A program made the translations under genes and the position numbers. The notes beneath the pieces were generated by a model, which was not told where the DNA came from, did no database searches, and saw only the letters and a program-made list of their open reading frames with translations. A DNA stretch of 64,000 nt, from positions 19,110,879 through 19,174,878 of the forward strand of contig NC_071329.1 in assembly GCF_010183535.1 (NCBI RefSeq), in the 5' to 3' direction. The stretch comes from Caenorhabditis remanei. Taxonomy: Eukaryota; Nematoda; Chromadorea; Rhabditida; Rhabditidae. Below, one piece after another: positions 32,901-44,127 of the stretch; the stretch's first letter is position 1, and every line of letters begins with the position of its first letter.

Positions 32901-34329
32901 TCAAAAAGACGTAAAGTCTGATGTTTTGTACGCAAACACCGAGTGTACAATACACCAAATTAATGACCCTTATTCGGCTCAAAAACTCAAAATGTTTGCT
33001 TTTTGAGCTCAGATTCGAATTTCCCGTGTTTTTTACCCCTATCCACTAATTTTCAGCCCGCTAGCTCAAAATGTCGTAAAATCTGGTGCATTGTACGCAA
33101 TCACTTCGATCACCTCGGTGACTGCGTACAATACACCATATTTTACGACGTTTCGAGATAACGATCTGAAAATTGGCAGATAGGGGTAAAAAGACCTCCT
33201 GAGTCCGAATCTGACGTTAAAAACCCCAAAAATCCTATTCTTACATCTCAAAAACCCAATTTCAACTCACTTATTAAATTCCTGAGCTGGCCAAAAGTTG
33301 TCCGGATAGTGATACATCTTACCACCATCCGTTCTTGTCACATTCGGGTCATCGAAGTCGTGGCAGTACTGAAATTCAAAGTAATTTGTAGTTTGTAGTC
33401 TGGGGTTACTGTACCTCCGAGTTGAATGAGTGCTCACAAGAGACCGCCCATGAGAGTGTCGGACGGATTGAGTAGAGGATGTAGAGAAACATTTGGACGG
33501 CACGGAGCGATTCGGAATACAGTTTCTCGGCGACATGCCAGGTGAGCGCCCAGCCGATGCCTGGAATGAGAAAACTGCCGGTGGCCTAGGATCCGACAAA
33601 TTTGGGAAGTTAGGCCCCCATGGCAATATGGGTATCAAAACTTTGGAAATTGCAAGGAGAATCCGATTTTCAAAGTTTTAGACTGTTTCAGAACGTTCTG
33701 GACCGTCTAAAATGCCAAAACAAAGCAGGGGCCTAGGACCCGACAGGTTGTAGAAACTCGGCCACAGCACAAAAATAACTCAAAAATATATAAATCGATA
33801 GAAAATAAAATTCTAATCATTTTTGTAGTTGACCACTTTTTTCTATATCTTCACCCTTCCGAGTTAAACACCAAAAACTATCGGTGGCCTAGGATCCGAC
33901 AAATTTGGGAAGTTAGGTCACCACTCCAAACTAGGGCAATATGGGTATCAAAACTTTGGAAAATTAAAGGAGAATCCGAATTTTTAGGTTTCAAGGCTCC
34001 TGAAACCGTACCTGCCGAGATAGGCGCCAATTTCCTGAAAGTTTGAACCGCCGCGGATTTCGATAAGTGTCCGATAGTCATCATGAGAGTGATAGCAGGG
34101 ATAGCGAATATTGGGTAGAAGAATATCCATCTAGAAAGAAATTTGGAGACTTTTAAGTGAGACAAATGGTTTTTTAATGCCAAAAATCAGTAATTTTGAC
34201 CAATTTTAGCGTTAAAACCCGGTTTTTTTTTGCTCCCTACCGTATATCAGCAATCGCCAATTGTGTGGCCATTGGCGCGGCGGCCAACACAATGATTGAG
34301 TATCCATACAGTTGATCGACGTGTATCAT
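26972..34329 (-). CDS. SLC6-like (SNF) transporter with C-terminal membrane extension, 14 exons, 799 aa
   Basis: Minus-strand exons in order are 34241-34329, 34012-34130, 33415-33560, 33271-33368, 32118-32469, 31306-31437, 31016-31222, 30179-30307, 30037-30127, 29849-29985, 29458-29676, 28553-28893, 27820-27947 and 26972-27183; all phases agree. Family marks are GIGWALTWH (TM3), IRPTLSWAVSCEHSFNSE with the large extracellular loop after it, many membrane segments in the usual order, and the PSPDW end of the SLC6 core (residue 574). SLC6 proteins normally move amino acids or amines with sodium. Here TM1 lacks the canonical GLGNVWRFPY sodium/substrate motif and reads LAIADIRWIFFYP, and the N-terminal cytoplasmic tail is almost absent. 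After residue 585 come about 215 further residues with roughly four membrane segments (about 614-637, 656-673, 689-708, 720-745) and an acidic end (EDDEDDDD). Specificity cannot be predicted. Confidence 0.85.
27200..27680. repeat. Three diverged tandem units in transporter intron 13
   Basis: The phrase GCATTTTGTCGTAAGATATG, followed by GCTACAGTAACCC, recurs near 27250, 27420 and 27580, with a period of about 160 bp. Related units in reverse orientation occur near 31480-31800. Confidence 0.65.
27990..28510. mobile_element. Two family A palindromes in transporter intron 12
   Basis: Copies at about 27990-28195 and 28305-28510; the second ends about 40 bases from the exon 12 donor. Base differences between the arms (GGTGTTATGTACGC against GCGTACAATACATC) show independent decay. 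Confidence 0.75.
28940..29420. repeat. Direct duplication in transporter intron 11
   Basis: A block with GTTTTCAGACAATTT, ATTTGTCGTAAAGTGTCTGC, then CTACAGTAACCCAAAAA occurs near 28988 and again near 29287, about 300 bp apart. Confidence 0.65.
30345..30850. mobile_element. Two family A palindromes, one truncated
   Basis: The copy at 30345-30575 has a longer loop (CCGAGGTGATCGAAG). The copy at 30670-30850 has lost most of the centre, and its right end runs into TTCCCGACGTAAAATCACAC, a phrase also seen at 32697 and 32864. Confidence 0.7.
32530..33215. mobile_element. Two family A palindromes flanking a larger inverted repeat
   Basis: Family A copies lie at about 32530-32700 and 33010-33215. 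Between them, 32695-32775 (GACGTAAAATCACACGCTGA) is the inverse of 32800-32885 (TCAGCGTGTGATTTTACGTC), a further hairpin-forming element. All are in transporter intron 4. Confidence 0.75.
33582..33985. repeat. About 300-bp duplication in transporter intron 2
   Basis: GGTGGCCTAGGATCCGACAA, then TTTGGGAAGTTAGG and GCAATATGGGTATCAAAAC occur at 33582-33650 and again at 33882-33965. The first copy starts about 20 bases upstream of the exon 3 acceptor. Confidence 0.75.
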
Positions 34330-34544
34330 TTTTCAGTCAGTTGGGTTTAATTAGTCATTCACGTATACATTATAGGGATTCTGAAACAAAAAAAAAGTTT
34401 AGGGACTTAAAATATACGAAAAGATACTATAAGATTGAGAAAGATTGCCTGAGATCGGCTAAGACCAGCTCAGGAATTCAATAAGTGAGCTGAAATTGGG
34501 TTTTTAAGAATCAAGAATAGGATTTTTGGAGTTTTCAACGTCAG

Positions 34545-34745
34545 AAATGGAATCAGGAGGTCTTTTTACCCCTATCTACCAATTTTCAGCTCGCTAGCTC
34601 AAAATGTCGTGAAATATGGTGTGCTGTACGCAATCACTGTGATCTACTCGGTGTTTGCGTACAATGCACCAAATTTTACGACATTATGGGGTATCGAGCT
34701 GAAAATTAGTGGATAGAGGTAAAGAGACACGGAGAATCTGATTTT
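34545..34745. mobile_element. Family A palindromic element upstream of the transporter
   Basis: An intact pair of arms, the loop TGTGATCTACTCG, about 215 bases upstream of the transporter start codon. A diverged left end recurs near 34870. Confidence 0.75.
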
Positions 34746-34749
34746 GATG

Positions 34750-36600
34750 TCAAAAATGCAACATTTTGGCTCTGGAACCTAGAAAACTGCAAAAAGTTAT
34801 CGTTGTCTAGTTCAAGTTTTGAAAAACTTTTCATTTTGACGTCAAAATTGATAACCCTATATACCAAAAATAGTATTTCAACGTCAGAATTGGATTCAGG
34901 AGGTCTTTTTTACCTATATCTCTCTATTTTTCGAAATTTCAAAGTTCTTAAATAACCAGCTATTGAATTCTACACGAATTGTTGAACACCAGAATTTTTT
35001 CAACAAAAAAATTCAAAATCTGATTAAAAGTGGATAACAATATTATTTTGGCCACCAAGATCTTGAGAGAATTTGGAAAAAGGGAAATTTTGATTAAAAC
35101 ATATTGATTTCTCATAAATCTAATCCTAATTGTCATTATTTTAACACAGAAAATGTACTTTTCCTGCCCAAAAATAGTGGTTTTTTCAGTTTTCAGACTT
35201 TTCACATGGAAAATGCTGTATTTCTCATGTGACACCACTAAAAGTTGAGCGAAAAACAGAAAAGAGAAACGGCAGAAAATAAGGAAATAATTGATATTAT
35301 AGCAACTAATAATAATAATAAATATATTGTTGTCAGAAGGGAAAGGGAGAGAAAATAGAAAGAGCAACAAGAGAGACAGTGAGAGAAAAAGAGCAGCAGA
35401 GGAAAGAAGAAAAAATTTGGCTCGAAATATAGAAAAACAAGGGGAGAAAAGACGAGGACGAGAGCAGAGAGAAGAGAGAAGGAAATGGAGACATTAAAAT
35501 TATCATAGCAACCAGTAGTCAAGGAGCTCACCGGAGCAGCAGGTGTCGAGAGCAGCAGAGCTCTATTCTGATTTGTTTTATACTAGACGAAACGAGAGAA
35601 AAAAACGGGGCGGAGCTTCAAAAGGTAACGATGGAAGAGAAACCTGACACTCCAGGGCTAACTTTTCGAGTTTGGGGTTCTAGGCCACCATTTTTATACT
35701 ATTTGAAAGCTGAAATTTCAACGATTCTAAATACATAACTAGTTTTGTTTAAAAATTTTAATTTGGCTTACATTAGAAAAATTTGCACTAATTTTTTAAT
35801 TTTTCAAACTCCAGTTGTCGTGACAATAATAGCCCCAGCTATATTGCCACAACTGTTACAATCTAACTCGTAGATTATTTCCACGTAATTTATAAAATAT
35901 ACAACGCTGAATTTATTGTTACTCTCAAAGGTTAATTACCTAGCCTACTAACCACGTGAAACGGACTCAAATACTCTTATCAAGATGACATTTGCCACGT
36001 TTCAATGTCAACATAAGCTATCAAATTGCTATCAATCAGTATCTGAAGTCAATCGTCTACGTTTCGCCTACTGGAGTCTCTTCTCAATTGCACACATCAA
36101 CAAGTCATATGCGACCAACAACGCCAATGGACCATCCACCATCGTCAATGCATGAAGAGATTCCTCCAACTATGGTGTTTCTCCTATTGAGATTGCTCTT
36201 ATAAACCGTTTGTATAATTCTGGTTTTTATACCATTTGAAAGCTAAGATTATAAAGATTCTAAATATGTAATTAGTTTTGTTTTAAAATATTATTTTACT
36301 CAGAAAAAATTGTTCAAAAATTGACTTCTTTTCTCTAGAAAAAAACGCGTTGAGAGTGCGCCAGCAAAGAAAAGATGAGACAACTCTGTTACTTATTCTT
36401 GATATTGTTTGACCGTATCACTAGTTATGGGAATGAAAGGGACGGATTCTGATTCTGGTGTTATTTTTGGACGGGACAAAAGAGAATAGATATATGTACG
36501 ATAGGAAATTAATATATAGTGATGAAAAGCGAATCTGAATAACAATTACTGCGAGATGATAGCAATGAAAAACAGGAAAGAGCTACAGATAGCTAAACTA
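34750..36600. other. Intergenic with a 540-bp direct-repeat pair
   Basis: 34750-35600 is AT-rich then purine-rich on the plus strand (GAGAGAAAAAGAG runs). TTTGAAAGCTGAAATTTC, then GATTCTAAATACATAACTAG near 35705 recurs at about 36235 as TTTGAAAGCTAAGATTAT and GATTCTAAATATGTAATTAG. Between them a short open frame (35992-36204) looks slightly protein-like (TTPMDHPPSSMHEEIPPTM) but has no recognised family; it may be a transposon remnant. Confidence 0.4.
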
Positions 36601-36769
36601 GAAAACACGAAGTAATCCGACTATGAAACAGGTTAGGGCATACGGTAGCATTTTTCTTCGCAAAACTCAAAAATGAAAATAATTTCTCAGGAGCAGTCAA
36701 ACTGATAGACAAAATAGCTAAAAGCATGGAGCGCTTGAGATGTGCGCCTCCGGCGCGCCAGACTAAAGA

Positions 36770-37155
36770 AGGTCGTGCAATAAGTAGGAACTGAAAATCA
36801 CTTGGAAAGAGGAAAAAGGCGCGGAAGACAAATTCAAAAAATTCAGATTCTAGAAGAACTACATTGAGAATTAGGATTGCTTCTTGAATTTTCAAACAAA
36901 AAATTATCAAAAACATTCTGATAATAAACAGGGTGTCAGCAATGATGTGCCAGATTTTAAAAGTAAATAAAATATGAAATAGGTTGTGAAATATCAATTT
37001 TATTCCAAAAATAGTAATAAACTTAGAGGGAACTCCCTGAGAAGGTATGTAAGTTAATATAAACGACTTGTCATTTATAAAACTTTAAAAACGTCAAAGG
37101 TACGCCAGAGAGCTATCAAAACATATTTCAGCTTAAAAACAATACAGTATAGGTG
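36770..37155. repeat. Left copy of an approximately 400-bp duplicated block
   Basis: It shares AAAATTATCAAAAACATTCTG, GAAATAGGTTGTGAAAT, AATAGTAATAAACTT and AGGTATGTAAGTTAAT with 37870-38275 in the same order and orientation. Both copies end in a reverse GACGCG-type motif. Confidence 0.75.
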
Positions 37156-37367
37156 ATATCGAACAGGTTAGGGTATACGGTAGCATTTTTCACTGCTCAA
37201 AAATGAAAAAAATATGAGAAAAGGAAAACTAAACAATCTTTCGAGATTTGAGATTTGTGTAACCTATCATTATTATCTCGAGGTGGGTGTGGGTGGGGAG
37301 TGGGTAGGAGTGAAAGGTGCTCATTTGGATTTTAGTAGTTCGGTAGTTTGAAAAGTGAATATTATGC

Positions 37368-37825
37368 TACAGTACCGGACAAAAAGCTATCAAGTTTTGC
37401 CGTTTTCAATTGTGTTTTTTTTCAATTTATATAAGAAATTTTGTCGAAAAAAGTCTAAAAAACGAGGAATTGAGAAATGATATTGTCCGAGCCGGGAAAA
37501 CGTGAATTTGGACCGTTTAGAGCGATTTTTAGCACATGCTCCAATGATGAAAGTTGCTCAGAATTTTCTGGAGTATCATAATCTAAAATAATAAAAAATA
37601 TGACTTCAGTCCTCCTTTAAATAGACCAATTTCAGTGCAAAATAGTGCGATTTTTGAGCTGTTGTCTTAAAATGACCATAACTCTCTAGGGAGTGTCCGT
37701 ACAAAAATGTTGTCAACTACAAAAATGGAGCTCTACTTTTGATCTGTATGATCCATTAAAAATCTACTTGATGGGACAATAAGTAATACCATGACACACC
37801 CGATAGCTTTTTGTCCGGTACTGTA
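37368..37825. mobile_element. 458-bp TIR element, mariner/Tc-like MITE
   Basis: The ends are TACAGTACCGGACAAAAAGC and its inverse GCTTTTTGTCCGGTACTGTA. The interior (CTACTTGATGGGACAATAAG, TTGTCAACTACAAAAATGGA) is shared with 50480-50934. It has no transposase frame. It lies between the two duplicated blocks. Confidence 0.8.
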
Positions 37826-37869
37826 CATTTTTATTACTTTTGGAAAAGTTGAGACAATTTCTGAACAGA

Positions 37870-38275
37870 CTAGAGAAGGTCTTGCGATATTTTAAAGCAG
37901 AAAATCTAAAAATCAGATGAAAAACGGAAAAAGGCGCGCCAGACAAAAACGTTTCGGTTTCTAGGAGAGCTACATTGAAAATCAAAGCTGTTTCTTGAGT
38001 TTTTAAACAAAAAATTATCAAAAACATTCTGATAATGAACAGAGATGCGTCATACTAGAAAAAACACATAAAATATGTGAAATAGGTTGTGAAATCCCAA
38101 TTTTCTTGCGAAAATAGTAATAAACTTGAGGGAAACTCCCTAATAAGGTATGTAAGTTAATAATAACTACTTGTCATTTATAAAAGAATTTAAAAAGCGC
38201 CAACGGCACGCCAGAGAGTCATCAAACATATTTCATATAAAAAACAATATAAAATAGATGGTGAATACTCATAAT
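37870..38275. repeat. Right copy of the approximately 400-bp duplicated block
   Basis: Partner of 36770-37155. From 38290 to 39110 reverse and forward GACGCG-type motifs alternate with ATAAAATAGGTAATTAC phrases at a spacing of about 110 bp. 38750-38830 is a purine-rich GAGAGA tract. Confidence 0.7.
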
Positions 38276-38829
38276 TATTGGATACTTGGTAAGTTTCACT
38301 AAAACGCGTCTAAGGCGCGACAAATTCTGCAGCTGAGTCATTTATAGCAAAATAAAACATATTTCAACACAATTTATATATAAAATAGATAGTTACGGTC
38401 CAAAACACTCGAAATTGCCTGAAGAAGCGTCTCAGGCGCGCCAGACAACGTATTTCAACATAATTGAGAAATAAAATAGGTAATTACTGTCCTAAAACCC
38501 AAAAATTGAAATTTTTGGTATGAAAACGCGTCAAAGGTACGCTTGACAAGTCCTGCAGCTCTAAGATAGTTGTACAATTTAAAACAAGGTCTATTTCAAC
38601 ATAAAAACAACGAATTTAGGTAATTACAGTCCTAAAAACCCGATTTTTCTAGTAATTTACATCATAAAACATGAATTTTTCATGTTTTCAATACCGAAAG
38701 TAATAAAAGGTAAAATATATAAAAAGGAGAGTAAGTGGTAATAAAACTCTCTTCGATTCTTGAGCAAATAATCGGTTGAGAAATAGAGAGAGAGAGAGAG
38801 GAGACAAGAGACATAGACAGTGAGAGACT

Positions 38830-40090
38830 GTGAGGGAATAGTGAAATAGTGTACGATTTGAGGAGAGTCGAGAGAAAAAAAGGGAGAAATCGGTCGGAGA
38901 TGGTTTTCATTGATTTTTGACGACCGATGGAGACAGGGCGGACGGGTAAATAAAACAGACTTGCAAAATATCGGCCCAAAAATTTTTTCGAAAATCGAAA
39001 TGGAAAATTAAATTAAAAATTGGGGTTTTAGGACATTAATTATCTATATTTTTGGTTTTTATGTTGAAATACGCTGCAGGACTTGTCAGGCGTACCTTTG
39101 ACGCGTTTTTTGCTTGAAAAATTGAATTTTGGGTTTTTATGTTTTAAATGTGCAAAAAATGAGTTTTTTTCATAAAAAAATACGCTAAAAACCGGTAAAA
39201 TAGTCCAGAAATCAATATTTTTGGTAAAAAATGATGAAAATACGTTAGAAATTGGTCTACGATCAAAAGTAAGAGAAAAGTCTGGCGCGCCTCGGGCGCG
39301 TCACAGGTTTGGGTCGGAAAATGCAGAATTTTTTGGTAAAAAGATGGTAAAAATAGTTTTTTTTTCGAATGTTTTATCAAAAATAGTCAAAAATCCTAAA
39401 TTCACCTTTTTTTGCAAAAAATGAAAACATTTCAAATTTAAAAATATTTGTACTGTGACACTGGTAAATAAGAGGTGAAATCGAATTGAAATGTATTGTT
39501 ATGAAAGGACAGAGAGGAGAAGAAGGGAAAATGATGTTTATATAGGTGAGAGAGGGGGAACTTGTTTACTTTATTATTCAATATATTTATATAAATGTCT
39601 GTGTGATGAAAGAAAATGAGATTATATCTATTTTGTGTTGGAAAATTTGAGAAAAAACTTAGTTTTTTTTTGCGAAAAATACGGTTAAAAACCTTCAGCA
39701 CATTATTTAATAGAAAACCGCTCAGAATAGCTGAAATGGTGTGGAAACAATGAAACAATGTCAGCATGTCTCATTAAGTATACTGGCAAATTTTCAGCAA
39801 TTTAAATTTTTTAATCACTTGAAAATCGAATGTTTCGTACTTGCAACTCAATTTTTAGTTAAAATCAGTCAAAACCCAATTTTTGAGAGTTAGCTCTCAA
39901 ATTTTGCATTTTTTAAAGTTTGGCGCGCTTTTGTCCCGTTTACAGTAATCTTATTTGAGGTTTGATTACAGAAAAATATCTTGTAAAACACTGGCGTACC
40001 TTCGGCGTATTTGAAGAATTCTTGTAGTTACAGTAACCTACCGTAAACTGATTAGTTTTGAATAACGAAAAAATACCGTTTTTCAATTTT
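38830..40090. other. Intergenic, no gene seen
   Basis: AT-rich sequence with scattered GACGCG-type motifs (39090, 39280, 39920, 39990). Open frames on both strands are low-complexity F/K/S-rich and lack splice context. Confidence 0.55.
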
Positions 40091-40097
40091 TACATAA

Positions 40098-40103
40098 TTT
40101 ATT
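40098..40103 (-). promoter_or_regulatory. AATAAA polyadenylation signal of the lipase gene
   Basis: The minus strand reads AATAAA 24 bases past the lipase stop codon, a close but normal distance for a nematode 3' UTR. Confidence 0.6.
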
Positions 40104-40126
40104 TTCAAAAACTCATTTTTAATAAT

Positions 40127-41874
40127 TTACAACAAATATCGATTATGTTTCGGCGCTTTCGGCGAATGATACAGTATGAAATTCCTCTGTAATGGATGAG
40201 TTGTGTCCATCAATTGGTCATGATTCAACCCGTCTCTTTTCACGAATCCAGTACCTCCTCTGATCGGAGACACTGGTCGACCACACGAACGGAATCCAAT
40301 TTTCTCATCGGCAGTCGAGAATATGGAGAACGTGTGAGACCCTTCGTATCGCTGTTGGTTATTTATGTCATTGAGGAATTCCGAGTCACAATGGAGGCCG
40401 TTTCGTCTGGAAAAGATTTAGAATTTTATGACATTTTTTGAATTTTTTGAATTCAGCAAGTCGTGAGCTTTCAGAAAAGCTAAAAATCAGCGAAAAATTA
40501 AAAAAATTGAGTGAGTTATGCGAAAATTTTCGAAAATCCCAAAAGAAAAAATTGTCGTAATTTTGTTATTATAAGTTAAAACTAATTAAAAGTAACATTT
40601 TCAGAATGACCGTGGTCTCAGCTCGCAGAAAAGTATAATAATGTCTAGGTTAGGTCTCTCCACGACAACTACAGTAACCCAAACATCCAAAATCGCACTT
40701 TCCATCATACCTCGGTTATTTCTAGTTTGATTACAAACTAATATTTAAAAAAAAACTGACTTATTACACGTGCCAACAGGAACCGGCACAATACACAAAA
40801 CACTTCCGTAATTCGCACCGGCAACGGAGAGGAATGTATCCACCAGTTCGGTTAAAGGAGCACCTGAAAAAGATTTACATTTTTCTGTCTGTCTCTCCAC
40901 ATATCCAGATGTCCGTCACCTACCCAAAATCTCTCTCGTATCAACACACTGTCCTCCCAAAATCGCCTTTCTCGCCAACGGCGCTCCCATCGAGTAGCCG
41001 ATCACGTCGACCTGTTGTCCGGTATACTGTCGGACTGCAATTATCATCGCTCTGCAAAAAATCAATATTACAGTATGAAGCTACAGTAATCCACCTACCT
41101 AATCTGTTTCACATAATTACACTTCATCTCCACCAATCCCACCGGCCGCCCCACCGTCTCCCCACGTCGTTCCATAAATTTCCGCATTTTTGTATCCTTT
41201 CGATTTTAGGAATGCGGCGGTGCCCTGGAAATTTGAAATATAGGTACTGACGCGTCTTTGGAGCGGTTTCTCCAAAAAATTGCAAAAAAGTTGGTTCTGG
41301 CGCGACTATGACGCGTTTTTCAATTCGAAAGGATTGTCGGTTTTCACGACTGTCTGGTGCGCGTTTGACGCGTTTTTTAATTCAAAATGATTTTCGGACT
41401 GTCTAGCGCGCTTTTGACGCGTTTTCTCAATTCTAGAGGTAACCATAGTCTGGTGCACCTCATTTCAATGTTTTAAAGCTTTCTGAACTGTCTGGTGCGC
41501 CTTTGACGCGTTTTCCAAAAAAAAGCAAAAAAAAACAGGTTTAAAAGCATTTCTGGGGCGCCTATGATGCATTTTTCCATTCAAAATGTAGTTTTTTGGC
41601 TTTCTAAACTGTCTGGTTCGCTTTTGATGCAAAAAAAATAACTTACCGCAAACCTGGAAGCCTTATTAGTGATTCCGTGCACTATAATCACTGCCTGATT
41701 CCGTGGAACATCCGCTGCACTATCTTTCCCTCCAAACGACGCATCCATCCCGAGATCCGTCCTCTCCAACATGTCAGTTATGGCAATTCCATAACTGTCA
41801 TGAAGAAATTTACGGAAATGGGGAGAGAAGTCACACGAGATGAGGGGGAGCAGGAGCAGTGTTTGAATAATCAT
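40127..41874 (-). CDS. Secreted class 2 (LIPS-family) lipase, five exons
   Basis: Minus-strand exons are 41647-41874, 41099-41224, 40924-41051, 40761-40863 and 40127-40406. The product is an alpha/beta-hydrolase of the nematode LIPS (lipase class 2) family, likely secreted and acting on ester lipids. It starts with a signal peptide (MIIQTLLLLPLISC). Then come NQAVIIVHGITN (oxyanion region), AEIYGTTWGDGG, and the nucleophile elbow VDVIGYSMGAPLARKAILGG with Ser as nucleophile. The C-terminal exon has FSIFSTADEKIG, CGRPVSPI and DGLNHDQLM, which hold the likely acidic and His residues. In exon 2 a run of four C on the plus strand (41149-41152) is one base too long; removing one restores the conserved frame (RPVGLVEMKCNYV) and the phase of every later exon. 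I therefore read it as an intact gene with one sequence error, though a fresh pseudogene is possible. The acceptor TTTTCAG lies 14 bases before the ATG. Confidence 0.85.
41240..41640. repeat. GACGCG motif cluster in lipase intron 1
   Basis: Seven forward motifs at intervals of about 50-60 bp (41253, 41296, 41350, 41398, 41450, 41490, 41555), more regular than elsewhere, with heavy drift (CTAGCGCGCTTTTGACGCG, CTGGTGCACCT). Confidence 0.7.
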
Positions 41875-41889
41875 TTGAAAGGGATGATC

Positions 41890-44127
41890 TGAAAAATTGA
41901 AGAAAAAACTAAAACTGAAATTGGTGAAAACGGTAGAAAATTACAAGATACAGTTTGAGAATGCACAAAAACATTTACAGAAAAAAATCAGGAAGACAGG
42001 CGCTCACAAGTCCAAAAATACATCTGGAAGATTATGTGAATGAAGTTATACCATACTTGCAAACAGGGCCATCACGGGTCGGCGCGTGACGTGTTTGAAC
42101 CTTTAATACCATGATCTCAAAATGTACCAAAATGTAGATCTCGGCGAGTTTTATATCTGAAAACCTAATACGGGCCGGATGGCTAGTCGTTAATAAGCCG
42201 CGGATTCTAGACCGAATACTATCCAAAAACTTAATTTCTAGACTATTTTACCAGTGTTTAACATATTTTTCACGAGAAAAACACAATTTTTCTGCCAAAT
42301 CTCACAAATTAGATAAGATCTCATCTTTCATCACATTAATTTATATACATATATATATATATATATATACATATTTAATAATACGGCACATTAATGCAAC
42401 TTTGGAATTGTGTCACGTTGACATTGATTATCACTCAATTCTAGCTCCAAAACCCTCAAAATTGCTCATTTTGAACAGAGAACTTTCTAGAAATCAATAT
42501 TTTGGTTTAAAAAATTTTGAAATCACGGCAGAGACTGGTCCAGAATCTATTCCTAAAAGCAAGAGAAAAGTCTGGCGCACAAATTGGGTAACAATAGTAG
42601 GAACACGGATTTTTGGTGAAAAAGGTCTGAAAAATTGATTTCTAAACCTCAAAAACCTCAAAAACCTCAAAAACCACCAATCCAATAAAAAATCAGCTTG
42701 ATGTAAAAGTGTGATATATTCCTCCCTCTCCTCCTGATGCCACCAGAAGACAAGAAGAGAGAAAGAGAAAAGGTGTTAGAGAGGATGGAGAGGGATAAGG
42801 ATGAATGACCATGGCTGAGAGAACAAGAAAAAGCCAGTTTTAGCTATGGAAGGGTTGTGTTAAGTGGATACAAGGAGGGAAGGGGATATTGTATACAATT
42901 AGAAAGTGGAGGAAGAAGGATGGAAAAGATGACACATATACCACATGACGTGTAGTTTACATTTGGTTGGAAGTCCAACTTGGAACTGATTAATTGGACA
43001 ACAAACTTGGATTAGCTGGAAATATTCGGAAATTTGGAGATTTTCGTAGGAAAATCAAATCAGATATTGAAAATTGACCCCAAATCTCAAAAAATCTATC
43101 AAAAACGGTCTAAATCTATGGGAATCTATAGGTGGAATAGAATTCCAAATTTTTGGATTTCTAGACCACCAACTTGAAACTGGTCAGAAATATGACAATA
43201 TGGGATGTAAAATTCGAGGAATTTTCCGGAGAACTCGAAAATCTTGGTTTGGTGTTCTGGCAACTTAAAAATAAAGATTAGAGAGTGAAATTAGCTGGTT
43301 TCCGATCAAAATTGATGGATTTTGAGGATTATTCTTGATGTACTACCGTAATTCAGGATACAGTAAAGTTCTGGCGCGTCGGTGTCGCGTGCAGACTGGT
43401 GATTATTATAAATAGATAGAACATCTAACATAATACAATTTGTATTGGTTGCTATCGATGCTGGGCGCTGAGATATTTCGAATTTTCGAGTTTTTGGTCA
43501 TTTTTCAGTTGTTTTTTGAAATCTTCTGGAATTTTAGCTTAAAAAGTTTCCTGCCGTTAACGGTCTATATTTCAATTTCCATAATTCAAAACAGAAAATT
43601 AGTTAAATTTTTGAACTCATCGTGTCTGAGAGTTCCTATGGTGCAATTTATAGAAAATTCCAGCGCGAGAGTTTCGTGTACTCCTCGTGGACAAGTTGCG
43701 AGTGTAAATTTTTTTTAATGTTGTTTTTTTTCAACTATTTCCTGGTTTTTTGTAATTTCCGTGATTTTCAGATACTGAAACGTTGTAAATCGTTCAAATT
43801 GGCAATTTTCTATTTAAGAATCCGCAAAAATTGACTGAAACTGGCTAAAACCAAGGTGATAACGTGTGTACTTCTCGTGGACAAGTTGGAGGTGAAAATT
43901 ATCGAACTTTAAAATAGAAATTAAAAAATCCAAATAATTTATTATTACTCTTGTTGAAAAAGGCGTCTGAAAGCTGTCAAATAAAAAAGAAAAAAACATT
44001 TTAAAAAGTGGCAGAATTTTCTGAAAGATTTTGGAAGTTGGTTATAAAAGTGAATAAACATATGAATATAATAATTAAATCTGTTTTATATAATTATAAT
44101 TACAATTAATTAATTAAATAACTACTA
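41890..44127. other. Intergenic between lipase and BTB genes
   Basis: Sequence around 42110-42180 (ACCAAAATGTAGATCTCGGCG, then TAATACGG, GGATGG.TGTTCGTTA-like) is a dispersed repeat also seen near 51140 and, in part, 58325. 42343-42370 is a TA dinucleotide run. 42720-42960 is purine-rich. GTACTTCTCGTGGACAAGTT near 43680 recurs at 43868. No exon was recognised. Confidence 0.5.

Noticed and set aside
35992..36204. 70-codon frame as a real gene
   Set aside because: No splice context, no family, and it lies between a pair of direct repeats; kept only as a possible transposon remnant.
38750..38830. GAGAGA tract as a promoter element
   Set aside because: Purine tracts are common throughout 35-60 kb and this one has no adjacent gene start.
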